A stretch of DNA of 64,000 nucleotides from Atribacterota bacterium (GCA_039638595.1 JBDIWM010000005.1:1-64000); one strand, 5' to 3'. Counted from the stretch's first letter, positions 54,700 to 64,000 are shown. Numbers and translations are program-made. The notes: generated from the letters alone by a model not told the origin.

Positions 54700-56544
54700 T
54701 TATTCTTCCTTCCAGATGGTATCGTAATTAACCTCTCCCGGTCTCATGGGATTCAAAAACCATCCCTTTACCCAGGTACGCATAACAAAAATTTCCTCGG
54801 GCTGATAAAAGGGGATCCCCAGAGCATTTTCATAAGCGATCTTCTGAATTTCTTCATATTTTTTGGCTCTTTCTTCTGGATTGGTTTCCGCAATAGCTTC
54901 TTCAATGAGCTTGTTGAGGTTGGCCTGAGCAAAATCAATAAAGGCCTGTCCCTGAGAACCACCATACACACCCCCACTGTGATAATAGGTAAAGATGAAA
55001 TTGTGAGGGTCAGGGTAATCAGCTAACCATCCGATGACAAAAGCGGGAAGCTGCCCCTGCTTGTAAGCATCGAGGTAGGTGGGCCACTGCACACCCTGAA
55101 CCTCAATCTTAAACTTGGGGTTCAACGACTCGATGTTCTCTTTAAGCATCTCACAGGCAGTTTGTCGGGCTTCGTTACCGGTATTATAGAGTAAAGTCAG
55201 CTTAAATCCCTTTTCCCAGACCTGCCCTCCCCAGGCCTGCTGGAACTCCTCCTTAGCCTTTTCCAGGTCAAAGAAATACATGGGGAGACTTTCGTTGTAC
55301 CCCAGGAGCCCCTTCGGGATAACCGAGGGAATCCGCCGACCAAAACCTTTCAACACCTCCTGGATGAAGGTATCATAATCAAAAGCATAGCAAAATGCCT
55401 TTCTCATGTGAATGTCGCTGAAGAAATCAGGAGGAATCCCTTCACCGTCAAGTTGTCCACTACCCAGATATTTACTGTCTTTACTCACGGTCCAGTTAAA
55501 ATGCATGGTGGTAACCGTAAGCCGAGACCCTTTTTCGACCTTAACTCCAGGCATTTCCTTTATCTGGTCATAGTACTGAAGGGGTGCATAAATCTGGTCT
55601 GCATCACCAGCTTCAAGCATGGCTCGACGGGTACTCCATTCATCGATTCCCCAGATAATCACCTTGGCCAATTTTGATTTTTCACCCCAATACTCTTCAT
55701 TTCGCACCAGAGTTATTTTTTGTTGTGTCCTGTCCCACTCAACAAACCTGAACGGACCGGTTCCAATCGCCTGCTGGTACAGTGGGCTTTCTTCTTTCTT
55801 TAAATTGTGATACTTCCACCAGTCCTCCGCCTTCCCATCCCAGAGTCCCATAGAGATTGAAGTCTCTTTATCGAGGATAGCACTCCAGTTTGCGTTCTGG
55901 GCAAGAATACTCAGGAACGGCGCAAAGGGGCGCACAAGGCGAAAGACTACACTATCTCCCTCGACCTCGATGGCTGGATCCACATACTGGTTATAGAAAT
56001 CAACCAGTTTTTGCGCGTATTCTTCGCTTTTCAAACTTCCATCCTCGTTAAACATATCTTCCCAGTTCATCCCCAGTTTATCAGCCACAAAATCTTCCAA
56101 GGTTCCATAATTAAATAATGCTTCAATGAGCATCCACATCGGCCCCGCAGAGGGGTCAAAAAGGATTCCTCTTTCGAAACTGTACTCCACATCTTCGGGG
56201 GTGAGATCGTTACCATTATGGAACTTAATACCCTTCCGAATGGGGAACACGTAAGTTTTGCCATCATCCTTGATGAGATCATTTTCAGCCGAAGGTACTT
56301 CCATAGCAAGACGCGGCACAAATTCTGAAACGCTTTCCCCTTTATATGCAATGAGGTTCTCGTAGACAAAGTTAATGATTTCCCCACTGGCGGTGTCATA
56401 GGCAAAATGAGGATCAAGTGTATCGGGCTCGCTGATACTCAAATAGATATATGTATCTGGATTTTTCACTTCCGCAAAAGCAACCCCTCCAATAATAAAG
56501 CACAGAAAAACCACAATGAACCACAAAGCAAATCTTTTCATCAT
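54700..56544 (-). CDS. Peptide ABC transporter, substrate-binding protein
   Basis: 614 residues from the ATG at 56544 (GGGAGGTGG upstream). Signal peptide (FALWFIVVFLCFIIGGVAFA) and family 5 extracellular solute-binding domain: EPDTLDPHFAYDTASGEI at the start, FHNGNDLTPEDVEYSFER near residue 115. It captures peptides or other family 5 ligands (nickel, sugars) outside the cell. The peptide assignment rests on the paired DppD/F ATPases. No Cys lipobox, so it may be periplasmic or loosely held. Confidence 0.9.
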   Translation of the reverse strand: MMKRFALWFIVVFLCFIIGGVAFAEVKNPDTYIYLSISEPDTLDPHFAYDTASGEIINFVYENLIAYKGESVSEFVPRLAMEVPSAENDLIKDDGKTYVFPIRKGIKFHNGNDLTPEDVEYSFERGILFDPSAGPMWMLIEALFNYGTLEDFVADKLGMNWEDMFNEDGSLKSEEYAQKLVDFYNQYVDPAIEVEGDSVVFRLVRPFAPFLSILAQNANWSAILDKETSISMGLWDGKAEDWWKYHNLKKEESPLYQQAIGTGPFRFVEWDRTQQKITLVRNEEYWGEKSKLAKVIIWGIDEWSTRRAMLEAGDADQIYAPLQYYDQIKEMPGVKVEKGSRLTVTTMHFNWTVSKDSKYLGSGQLDGEGIPPDFFSDIHMRKAFCYAFDYDTFIQEVLKGFGRRIPSVIPKGLLGYNESLPMYFFDLEKAKEEFQQAWGGQVWEKGFKLTLLYNTGNEARQTACEMLKENIESLNPKFKIEVQGVQWPTYLDAYKQGQLPAFVIGWLADYPDPHNFIFTYYHSGGVYGGSQGQAFIDFAQANLNKLIEEAIAETNPEERAKKYEEIQKIAYENALGIPFYQPEEIFVMRTWVKGWFLNPMRPGEVNYDTIWKEE

Positions 56545-56559
56545 TTCCACCTCCCACCC

Positions 56560-57597
56560 CTATTTCATTCTTTTAAGCCTGGGGTTGGAAATTATTCCCG
56601 GAATCCTCCCTCTTTTGGCTACCTTCTGGCCTGCTACTTCTTTGATATCCATGGTCATGTCAATAGGAGGATGACCGCTAATATAGCTTCCCACCCCAAA
56701 AATATCCACCTTATCATGCATGAGGGCTATTCTTTCGGGATTGAGCCCTCCTGAAACCACAATTTTTACTCCTTCAAAACCGGCTTGTCTCAATCGTTCC
56801 CTCACTTCCTCAACCAGAGCAGGCGTCACGCCTCCACGTTCGTCAGGTGTATCCAACCGCACGCCGTCGAGGTCGTTTTTCAAAAACTGTGCTACCCGAA
56901 GAGCTTCCTCGGCTTCGTCCTTGAAGGTATCGACCAGTACGACACGGGAAAATTTCTTGGGAATTACCTCCACAAAGGCTTTACCCGTCACTACGGTGTC
57001 TCCGACAATCAGAATCACCGCATGGGGCATGGTCCCTCCGGGCTCTTTGCCGGCGAGTTTGGCCCCAAGGATGCAGGCTGCACCATCGGCACCTCCAACC
57101 ATGGCGGCTCTTTCCATCACCGGAGCCACCGCAGGATGAACGTGTCGCGCCCCAAAAGAAATCACCGTTTTGTTTTGAGCAGCTTGTTTACACTCCCACG
57201 CTGCAGTTGCCCATCCTGAACTGTGAGCAAGAATCCCCAGCAGGGGGGTTTCAAAAATCCCAAACTGGGAATACGGACCTTTAATCCTCATGACCACCTC
57301 CTTTGGCTCAAATTTTTCCCCTTCTTCTAAGCTCCACACCTCCACTGCGTTTTCGGAAAGTAGATGCAGTACCTCCTCCACTCCACAGAGAATACCAGCT
57401 TGCCGAGGAAATATTTCTGCCACCACCACCGTATCCTCTAATTTGAGATGACGCAAAACTTCCTGAGCGCTCACAAAATAGATATCGGTGGTATATCCCT
57501 TCAGGATCTCCTCGTGAGTAGCAGAAAAAAATTTCCGTTCTGAATCCACTCGAATCGCGTCAACTTCCTGCAACGAAGATATCCAGCTTCGGTTCAC
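56560..57597 (-). CDS. Nicotinate phosphoribosyltransferase
   Basis: 345 residues. It resembles the short archaeal/thermophile class: N-terminal DIYFVSAQEVLRHL, the GARHVHPAVAPVMERAA segment, GKEPGGTMPHA, LVDTFKDEAEEAL, LDGVRLDTPDERGG and the phosphate-binding VVSGGLNPERI. It joins nicotinate and PRPP in NAD salvage. GTG start. It lies between secG and the peptide transporter genes, with 15-18 bases on each side. NadC is a related fold, but the conserved GT-MPHA motif favours nicotinate phosphoribosyltransferase. Confidence 0.87.
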   Translation of the reverse strand: MNRSWISSLQEVDAIRVDSERKFFSATHEEILKGYTTDIYFVSAQEVLRHLKLEDTVVVAEIFPRQAGILCGVEEVLHLLSENAVEVWSLEEGEKFEPKEVVMRIKGPYSQFGIFETPLLGILAHSSGWATAAWECKQAAQNKTVISFGARHVHPAVAPVMERAAMVGGADGAACILGAKLAGKEPGGTMPHAVILIVGDTVVTGKAFVEVIPKKFSRVVLVDTFKDEAEEALRVAQFLKNDLDGVRLDTPDERGGVTPALVEEVRERLRQAGFEGVKIVVSGGLNPERIALMHDKVDIFGVGSYISGHPPIDMTMDIKEVAGQKVAKRGRIPGIISNPRLKRMK

Positions 57598-57615
57598 GGT
57601 TTCTACCCCACCCGG

Positions 57616-57846
57616 TTACATCCGAGCAACCAGAAAAGCAAAAAGCAGAGAACAGACCATTAACGCTGTTCCCAGGATGACCGTTAATTTACTCAAAAGC
57701 GGTAAATTCTTAAATTTACTACTTCGATTCGCTAAAGTCATCCCTCCAAATATCCCTCCCCCAACCCCAGACTTACGGGGTTGAAGGATTACTGCAAAAA
57801 TCAAGGCAACAGAAATCGTTATTTGCACAATCATCCATGCTTCCAT
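57616..57846 (-). CDS. secG: Preprotein translocase subunit SecG
   Basis: 76 residues with two membrane helices (IVQITISVALIFAVILQ and LTVILGTALMVCSLLFAFL) separated by the conserved GVGGGIFGG loop. It is a small non-essential part of the SecYEG channel. The tpiA-secG order recurs in several phyla. Confidence 0.9.
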   Translation of the reverse strand: MEAWMIVQITISVALIFAVILQPRKSGVGGGIFGGMTLANRSSKFKNLPLLSKLTVILGTALMVCSLLFAFLVARM

Positions 57847-57859
57847 AAAAAACGCTCCT

Positions 57860-58636
57860 TTACTTATTCTGCGAAGCTCGATATGTTTCCTCTACGATCT
57901 TCCAGAACTTATCCGGATCCAGACTTGCCCCTCCCACCAGGGTACCATCGATCTCAGACTTGACCACAAACTCAAACACATTTTCCGGGGTAACACTCCC
58001 ACCATAAAGAATTCGAATTTTCTGGGCCACATCTCGGTTAAACTTTTGGCCCAACTTTTCACGAATAAAACCAATAACCTCTTCCGCGTCAGAGGGAGTC
58101 GCTGCCCTTCCGGTACCGATTGCCCAAACCGGCTCATATGCAATCACCAGGTGCCATGCCTTATCAAGGGGTACGGCATCTACACCTTGGAGAAGCTGTT
58201 CTGCCACCACAGATTCGGTTTTGCCGTTCTCTCTTTCTTCCAGGGTCTCTCCCACACAGAGAATGGGAACAATACCCCAATTGAGAGCCGTTTGAACCTT
58301 CTGTCCGACTTCCTGGGAAGTTTCACGGAAAATATGTCTCCTCTCCGAGTGCCCCAAAATAACATAATCACAACGGAACTCCTTAATCATAGCCGGAGCA
58401 ATCTCCCCGGTGAAAGCCCCTTTGGTTTCCCAATGCATATTTTGGGCCCCTAACTTCACTGGAGAAGCAACCAACTTCTGAGAAAGCAAAGGTAAAGAGG
58501 TAAAGGGCGGACAAATAATGATTTCCACCTGGCGAAAATGCCCCACACGGTTAAGGAAGGCCTCGGCGTACGCCGAGGCCTCCTGAGAAGTCTTATTCAT
58601 TTTCCAGTTTCCAGCAGCAATAAGGGCACGAGTCAT
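57860..58636 (-). CDS. tpiA: Triosephosphate isomerase
   Basis: 258 residues from the ATG at 58636 (IAAGNWKMNKT). Catalytic Lys in AGNWKMNKT, His in ILGHSERRHIF, Glu in VIAYEPVWAIGTG and phosphate loop YGGSVTPEN. It interconverts dihydroxyacetone phosphate and glyceraldehyde-3-phosphate. It follows gap without the usual pgk between them. Confidence 0.95.
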   Translation of the reverse strand: MTRALIAAGNWKMNKTSQEASAYAEAFLNRVGHFRQVEIIICPPFTSLPLLSQKLVASPVKLGAQNMHWETKGAFTGEIAPAMIKEFRCDYVILGHSERRHIFRETSQEVGQKVQTALNWGIVPILCVGETLEERENGKTESVVAEQLLQGVDAVPLDKAWHLVIAYEPVWAIGTGRAATPSDAEEVIGFIREKLGQKFNRDVAQKIRILYGGSVTPENVFEFVVKSEIDGTLVGGASLDPDKFWKIVEETYRASQNK

Positions 58637-58652
58637 TCCCACAAACTCCTCT

Positions 58653-59660
<1,008 letters not shown>

Positions 59661-59684
59661 TTAACTATATTGATAAATCAAGAT

Positions 59685-59713
59685 ATTTTATCGCAAAGCA
59701 ATTCATAAAGCAA
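59685..59713 (-). promoter_or_regulatory. Promoter of the gap operon
   Basis: Minus-strand TTGCTT (59708-59713), a 17-base spacer, TAAAAT (59685-59690). It starts inside the tail of the preceding terminator. A TTGATNNATCAA inverted repeat lies just downstream near 59670 and could be an operator. Confidence 0.6.
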
Positions 59714-59714
59714 G

Positions 59715-59743
59715 AAAAGGGCACCTTTTTCAGCAAGGTGCCC
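59715..59743 (-). terminator. Rho-independent terminator after the sugar ABC ATPase gene
   Basis: 9-bp stem with GGGCACCTT arms and a 7-base loop (59719-59743), then TTTTCTTGCTTT on the minus strand. It lies 10 bases past the stop codon. Confidence 0.85.
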
Positions 59744-59753
59744 AAAGCAAGAC

Positions 59754-60860
59754 TTAAATGATCGCCCTTTCTGTATTCACATCAAATACATGCATTTTGG
59801 AGGTATCCACCACGGTTTTGAGGGTATCACCGACTTCGGTATGGGTTTGCATATCAAGTACAGCCACGATGGTATGAGGTCCAGAGGTAAGGTAAACAAT
59901 CTGTTCGGAACCAAGCGGCTCAACCACATCAACCACTGCATCAATGATGTTGCCATTGTCCCTCAGCATATCCTTCGAAACCGAAAGATCGTAGATATCC
60001 TGAGGACGAATGCCAAATGTGACATCCTTACCAACATACGGTTCCAGAGCAGACCGATATTCTGCAGGAACTCGAATTTTAAAGGAAACCCCGTCCAGAA
60101 TAAGTATATCCTCATCTTTTTTGAGCGTGACATCCAGGAAATTCATGGAGGGGGTTCCAATAAAACCAGCCACAAATTTGTTTACCGGCCGATTATACAG
60201 CTCTAGAGGGGTTCCAACTTGCTGCACGATACCGTCCTTCATGACCACAATGCGATCTCCCATGGTCATGGCTTCGATCTGGTCATGGGTCACATAAATC
60301 ATGGTGGTCTTCAACCGATCGTGCAATTTTGCTAGCTCTGCCCTCATCTGAACCCTCAATTTCGCATCCAGGTTAGAAAGAGGTTCGTCAAACAGGAATA
60401 CCTTAGGATGGCGCACAATTGCTCTTCCCACCGCCACCCTTTGCCTCTGACCGCCTGAAAGCTGTTTTGGCTTACGATTCAAGAGCTCCTGAATACCCAA
60501 AATCTCCGCCGCCTCTTTGACACGCCGATCAATTTCATCCTTTGGAAACTTTCGCAGTTTCAATCCAAAGGCCATGTTGTTATAGACATCCATATGTGGA
60601 TACAGCGCATAATTTTGGAACACCATGGCAATATCACGGTCTTTGGGAGGTACATCATTAACCAGGGTGTCACCAATATAAATTTCTCCTTCGTCAATCT
60701 CTTCCAGACCCGCAATCATCCTCAGGGTGGTCGTTTTTCCACACCCTGAAGGCCCAACCAGAACCACGAATTCCTGATCCGGGATGTCCAGCGTCACTTT
60801 GTTGACTGCCACAACTTCTCCAAAACGCTTTACAACACTTTTTAAATTCACACCAGCCAT
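59754..60860 (-). CDS. Sugar-type ABC transporter ATP-binding protein (MsmX/UgpC family)
   Basis: 368 residues. Walker [18 protein letters not shown], signature [14 protein letters not shown], Walker [17 protein letters not shown] and a C-terminal TOBE regulatory region. These ATPases power CUT1-type uptake of sugars or glycerol-3-phosphate. No permease or binding protein is nearby, and it has its own promoter and terminator, so it may serve several transporters, as MsmX does in Bacillus. Confidence 0.92.
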   Translation of the reverse strand: MAGVNLKSVVKRFGEVVAVNKVTLDIPDQEFVVLVGPSGCGKTTTLRMIAGLEEIDEGEIYIGDTLVNDVPPKDRDIAMVFQNYALYPHMDVYNNMAFGLKLRKFPKDEIDRRVKEAAEILGIQELLNRKPKQLSGGQRQRVAVGRAIVRHPKVFLFDEPLSNLDAKLRVQMRAELAKLHDRLKTTMIYVTHDQIEAMTMGDRIVVMKDGIVQQVGTPLELYNRPVNKFVAGFIGTPSMNFLDVTLKKDEDILILDGVSFKIRVPAEYRSALEPYVGKDVTFGIRPQDIYDLSVSKDMLRDNGNIIDAVVDVVEPLGSEQIVYLTSGPHTIVAVLDMQTHTEVGDTLKTVVDTSKMHVFDVNTERAII

Positions 60861-60913
60861 CTATGTTCCCCCTTTTTACCAATAATATAGTAATGCTTGA
60901 AAAATCTAAATTT

Positions 60914-60942
60914 ATTTTAAAACATTTCCCTACGTCTGTAAA
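60914..60942 (-). promoter_or_regulatory. Promoter of the sugar ABC ATPase gene
   Basis: Minus-strand TTTACA (60937-60942), a 17-base spacer, TAAAAT (60914-60919), each five of six consensus. The leader is about 47 bases. Confidence 0.7.
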
Positions 60943-61045
60943 CTGCCCCTCAAGTTCTCCTTCCTCCTGACTACCAGGGAAAGGTGCACTGCAGATGAAG
61001 GTTGTTTCCACCATAGTTTCTGGAAAAACCTTCACCCATTGTGTT

Positions 61046-61061
61046 GAAGAAGCGCTTCTTC
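61046..61061. repeat. 16-bp perfect palindrome, possible operator
   Basis: GAAGAAGCGCTTCTTC, about 100 bases upstream of the ABC ATPase -35 box. Size and symmetry suit a dimeric regulator site, but there is no second copy nearby. Confidence 0.35.
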
Positions 61062-61238
61062 TATTTTTCACAATCCACTCCTATGAATCTATTAGATACC
61101 ATTCCTCCAGCACCCAGAGACAATCAATCCAAGGACCCCATTCCCCAGTCCTGGAATAAAAATGATATGAGAGGGATTGATTTGAACTGTAAATAACTCA
61201 CAATGGTTTCCCTCGCACAGTGATCGTCTTACTTCAAA

Positions 61239-62426
61239 TCACACCACCTCTGCCACCAGACATTTGAGATACTGGGATTCTTCATACCCCAAAAGAACGG
61301 GATGGTCCAGAGCCTGTCCGCGCTCAGCAAGGATTCGGACCCGCCTTTTTACATCGAGCGAAGCCTCTTCAAGAACTCTCCGAAAGCGTTCTAAAGAAAG
61401 GTGGTGTGAACAGGAAGAAGTGACCAAAATTCCACCCGGAGAAAGGATTTTCATAGCCCGGAGATTAATTTCCTTGTAACCCCGGAGCGCTCCCGAAAGC
61501 GCAGATTGATTCTTTACGAAGGCTGGAGGATCAAGAATCACCACCTCAAAACGTTCCCCTTTTCTGTCCATTTCCCGCAAAAAATCAAAGGCATTAGCCA
61601 CCTCAAAATGGGTTTTCGTCCCTAGATCATTCAGGTGAGCATTCACTGTGGCATACCGGACCGCTTCTTCGGAAATATCCACCCCGATTACTTCCCGGGC
61701 TCCAAAAAGGGCAGCATGGAGACTGAAACCTCCAACGTAGGAAAAACAATCAAGCACCCTCTTACCTTTGACAAAATGTCGCAGAAATGCCCGGTTGTCA
61801 CGCTGATCGAGGAAATAGCCCGTTTTCTGCCCAGAGACAAGGTCCACCTTAAACAAAAGGCTATTTTCGCGCACGGTTACCGGATTCTCAAAGGCAGAAC
61901 CAATAAATACCCGGCGTAGAGGTAATCCTTCCCGTTCCCGCACCGAAACATCGCTCCGTTCGTAAATTCCCTTGGGTCTGAGAAAACCCCACAGGATGTC
62001 CGTGATAACCTCCCGATGGTTTTCCATGCCTGCGGTGAGCACTTGCACTACGAGGTATGGACCAAACTGGTCGATGACGAGTCCAGGCAGAAAATCAGCC
62101 TCAGCAAAAACCAGCCGGTAGCAATCGGTATCCGCTCGAAACACATACCGTTCACGGTACTTCAGGGCTCGTCCAATCCGCTGGTAAAAAAAAGAAGCAT
62201 CAATGGCTTCTTCAGGATCACGGGTCAAAATCCGCAAGGCGATTTTAGATCCCGGGTTATAGTGCCCTTTCCCCAGTACCTTTCCCCGATGATCGACGAT
62301 GGTTACCACCGCACCACGGGGCATTCCTTCCTCACCATCCACTTCTCCCTGGTAAGCCCAAGGATGCCCCCGTAAGATTCTTTCTCTAGCTCGGCGCGAA
62401 ACGACCACGTGTTCCATAGCTTTCAC
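61239..62426 (-). CDS. RlmI-like 23S rRNA (cytosine-C5) methyltransferase
   Basis: 395 residues. An N-terminal PUA domain (RRARERILRGHPWAYQGEV, about 10-80), a central EEHEE-like domain and a SAM-binding domain with RVLDCFSYVGGFSLHAAL, VIGVDISEEAV and the catalytic VILDPPAFVKN. It transfers a methyl group to a ribosomal RNA cytosine. GTG start at 62426 with AAGGAG upstream; the ATG at 62417 is the alternative. E. coli RlmI is the best-known relative. Confidence 0.88.
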   Translation of the reverse strand: MKAMEHVVVSRRARERILRGHPWAYQGEVDGEEGMPRGAVVTIVDHRGKVLGKGHYNPGSKIALRILTRDPEEAIDASFFYQRIGRALKYRERYVFRADTDCYRLVFAEADFLPGLVIDQFGPYLVVQVLTAGMENHREVITDILWGFLRPKGIYERSDVSVREREGLPLRRVFIGSAFENPVTVRENSLLFKVDLVSGQKTGYFLDQRDNRAFLRHFVKGKRVLDCFSYVGGFSLHAALFGAREVIGVDISEEAVRYATVNAHLNDLGTKTHFEVANAFDFLREMDRKGERFEVVILDPPAFVKNQSALSGALRGYKEINLRAMKILSPGGILVTSSCSHHLSLERFRRVLEEASLDVKRRVRILAERGQALDHPVLLGYEESQYLKCLVAEVV

Positions 62427-62448
62427 TCTTTATGATTCTCCTTTCCAA

Positions 62449-62457
62449 TGGTATTCT
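62449..62457 (+). promoter_or_regulatory. Extended -10 promoter of the acyltransferase-like gene
   Basis: TGGTATTCT with a weak -35 (TTTATG) 17 bases upstream, then AAAGGAGG before the ATG at 62482. The same TGGTATWCT shape recurs at 63223 and before glpP. Confidence 0.45.
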
Positions 62458-62481
62458 ATACGGTAAAAGGAGGAAAGGGAA

Positions 62482-63222
62482 ATGCGGTTCTGGGAAATTG
62501 ATTTCTTTCGTGGTTGCGCGGTCATCACTATGGTCATTTACCATCTCCTTTATGACCTCTATGCATTCGGGTCCTTACAAATTGAGCTATTCCGGGGATT
62601 CTGGAAAGGTTTCCAGATTGCCACTGCCAGCACTTTCCTTTTTGTGGCTGGAGTTTCGCTTTTTTTAAGCTACAGTCGTCTGCTCGTGAAAGGGGCCTTA
62701 CCCTCTTTTTCCAAATATTTGAAGCGGGGACTTACTATTCTGGGTTGGGGAATGGTGATTACCCTATTTACCTACGTTACCCTAGGCGAGTGGTACGTGC
62801 GATTTGGAATCCTCCACTGCATCGGGGTTTCAGTCATTATTGGGTATGGTTTTCTCCTCGCACCGGATAACACCTCGGTAGTCCTGGGAAGCGCACTCTG
62901 TTTTCTCGGTGGAGCACTCCTCTCTTCCCGAACTTTCTCTTTCTCTTTTCTTCTCCCTTTGGGATTTGCACCTCAGGGCTTCAAGACCATCGACTACTTT
63001 CCCCTTTTCCCCTGGTTGGGCATGATACTTTTAGGAATTGCTTTTGGAAAACACTTTTACCGGGGATACCGGCGGCAGTTCTCACTCCCCAACTGGGAGA
63101 CAACCGTAGCGGTTCGGGCGCTCTCTTTTCTGGGAAAGCATTCCCTCACCGTTTATCTCCTGCATCAGCCAGTTCTCATTATCCTCCTTTTCCTTCTGGG
63201 CTTCATTAAACTCCCTCTCTAA
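62482..63222 (+). CDS. DUF1624 membrane protein (acyltransferase-3-like)
   Basis: 246 residues, mostly membrane. FWEIDFFRGCAVITMVIYHLLYD at the N-terminus gives the R-G-x7-H/D signature of DUF1624 (heparan-glucosaminide N-acetyltransferase-like) proteins. About seven or eight helices follow, with GILHCIGVSVIIGYG and the C-terminal LGKHSLTVYLLHQPVLI. Likely moves an acyl group across or onto a membrane substrate; unknown target. Confidence 0.85.
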   Translation: MRFWEIDFFRGCAVITMVIYHLLYDLYAFGSLQIELFRGFWKGFQIATASTFLFVAGVSLFLSYSRLLVKGALPSFSKYLKRGLTILGWGMVITLFTYVTLGEWYVRFGILHCIGVSVIIGYGFLLAPDNTSVVLGSALCFLGGALLSSRTFSFSFLLPLGFAPQGFKTIDYFPLFPWLGMILLGIAFGKHFYRGYRRQFSLPNWETTVAVRALSFLGKHSLTVYLLHQPVLIILLFLLGFIKLPL

Positions 63223-63231
63223 TGGTATACT
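63223..63231 (+). promoter_or_regulatory. Extended -10 promoter of the lipoprotein gene
   Basis: TGGTATACT with no good -35 box. It overlaps the stop codon region of the preceding gene and lies about 30 bases before the lipoprotein start. Confidence 0.45.
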
Positions 63232-63262
63232 ATAGCCACAACCTATAAGGAGGGTTCCAGTG

Positions 63263-63610
63263 ATGAAAAAATTGGCCTCGATAATTTTGGTGACGTTTTT
63301 GATGGGAATGCTCTGCATAGCAGGGTGCAACACTTTGGAAAACACACCTGTGAGTGTTTTAAGGGCCAGGGACTGGGCTATCGAAGAAGCCCGGAATACG
63401 GGAATCGACGTCCCACAAAACGTCACCTGGAACGTACAGAATACCACACCTCCGATGCTCCTTGGGTATACTACTTACACCTTTACTTTCGGACGATTTC
63501 GCATCGAGGTTGGGTATCCAGTGGTTCTATCCCCAATGTATACGGTGGTTATCTTCGAGAATGGAACTCCGATATGGGAAGGAACCGTCGAAGAACAAAA
63601 TCTGCCATAG
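63263..63610 (+). CDS. Small lipoprotein of unknown function
   Basis: 115 residues from the ATG at 63263 (GGAGGG upstream). A lipoprotein signal peptide ends in LCIAGC, so Cys at about 22 is lipidated. The mature part is small, with TWNVQNTTPP and a predicted beta-rich C-terminus (YTTYTFTFGRFRIEV). Exported and anchored to the membrane surface. Not recognised. Confidence 0.75.
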   Translation: MKKLASIILVTFLMGMLCIAGCNTLENTPVSVLRARDWAIEEARNTGIDVPQNVTWNVQNTTPPMLLGYTTYTFTFGRFRIEVGYPVVLSPMYTVVIFENGTPIWEGTVEEQNLP

Positions 63611-63636
63611 CTTGAAAAAGAAAGGAAGGGTGAACA

Positions 63637-64000
63637 TTGGAATCAATTCTGGGAATGCGAGATATCTATCCCCGGGAAGCTCGATTGAGAAGGAAAATTC
63701 AGGAAACGTTGTGCCAGCTCTTTAAAAGCTGGGGCTATGAAGAGGTGGAACCACCCACCGTTGAGTCCTACGAAATTTTTGCTCAAACAACCGGAGAAGA
63801 AATTCGGGAACGGATGTACCAGTTTGTGAATCGGGAAGGGAAATTAGTGTGTCTGCGACCAGAATTCACGACCTCTGTGGCTCGAATGTTTGCCAAAGAG
63901 GAAGAAACAAACCTCCCCCGGCGAGTTTACTACGCCGGGAAAATTTTTCGTTACCCCGCTTCACCTTTTTGTTTCGAAAGCGAGTTAACTCAGATTGGGG
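63637..64000 (+). CDS. hisZ: ATP phosphoribosyltransferase regulatory subunit HisZ (5' part)
   Basis: Begins with TTG at 63637 after AAGGGTGA and runs off the right edge; about 121 residues are visible. It has the class II synthetase-like fold of HisZ/HisS: GMRDIYPREARLRRKI, GYEEVEPPTVESYEIF, VCLRPEFTTSVARMF and VYYAGKIFRY. The LRPEFTTSVAR form fits HisZ, which activates the short HisG in histidine synthesis. Full-length HisS is the alternative, and the end of the gene is needed to decide. Confidence 0.75.
   Translation, partial: MESILGMRDIYPREARLRRKIQETLCQLFKSWGYEEVEPPTVESYEIFAQTTGEEIRERMYQFVNREGKLVCLRPEFTTSVARMFAKEEETNLPRRVYYAGKIFRYPASPFCFESELTQIG

Larger units (their letters stand above)
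60861..61238 (-). other. Intergenic region upstream of the sugar ABC ATPase
   Basis: 378 bases with no convincing gene. It holds the promoter at 60914-60942 and a perfect 16-bp palindrome at 61046-61061. The open frame running out of the ATPase gene on the same strand has no family features. Confidence 0.5.

Noticed and set aside
60694-61071. 125-residue frame running from the intergenic region into the ABC ATPase
   Set aside because: Overlaps the conserved start of the ATPase in another frame and has no supporting features.

Overview
This window is a gene-dense stretch of a bacterial chromosome, about half G+C by eye. It is almost entirely protein-coding and most genes lie on the minus strand. 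I see no rRNA, tRNA, CRISPR array, insertion sequence, integrase or phage gene. Gene content and order resemble the Firmicutes housekeeping chromosome: nusA-ylxR-infB-ylxP-rbfA-nrnA-truB-ribF-rpsO-pnp-ftsK, then rimO-cinA-recA-recX-rny-ymdB-spoVS-miaB-miaA. The proteins are rich in Glu, Lys and Arg, and the order is trimmed: no rimP before nusA, no ylxQ and no pgsA. This fits an anaerobic, possibly thermophilic heterotroph from a Firmicutes-like or deep lineage such as Atribacterota. The lineage is a weak inference from gene order alone.

Layout. 1-2.6 kb (+): the end of an E1-beta 2-oxoacid dehydrogenase gene, a SorC-type regulator and a TPR membrane protein. 2.6-6.3 kb (-): a glycerol-3-phosphate oxidation operon (glpP, a GlpA-like flavoprotein, a second flavoprotein, a DUF1667 protein) behind a promoter/terminator leader. 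6.3-8.3 kb: a 56-residue membrane protein that was not called, a PHP phosphatase and a DUF1638 protein. 8.3-12.1 kb (-): a polar amino-acid ABC transporter with homoserine dehydrogenase. 12.3-19.9 kb: phosphoglucose isomerase, an alpha/beta hydrolase, MutY, a small unknown protein, an oxidoreductase, DUF1844, miaA and miaB. 20-39.4 kb (-): a run of 20 genes from nusA to spoVS, ending at a clear terminator and covering transcription/translation factors, RNA decay, DNA repair and chromosome segregation.

39.5-43.2 kb: tyrS and queT, divergent from a class A penicillin-binding protein. 43.2-50.7 kb (-): infC-rpmI-rplT, a terminator-like hairpin, then pheS-pheT-cvpA-mutS2. 50.7-59.7 kb (-): gap-tpiA-secG, a nicotinate phosphoribosyltransferase and a complete peptide ABC transporter. 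59.7-64 kb: a sugar-type ABC ATPase without partners, an RlmI-like methyltransferase, an acyltransferase-like membrane protein, a small lipoprotein and the start of hisZ.

No large undescribed system is evident. The most interesting signals are regulatory. A consensus promoter followed by a 32-bp perfect palindrome and U-tract lies directly before glpP. A second hairpin lies between a good promoter and nusA. A terminator-like stem separates rplT from pheS. infC has no ATG/GTG/TTG start. queT appears to be leaderless.
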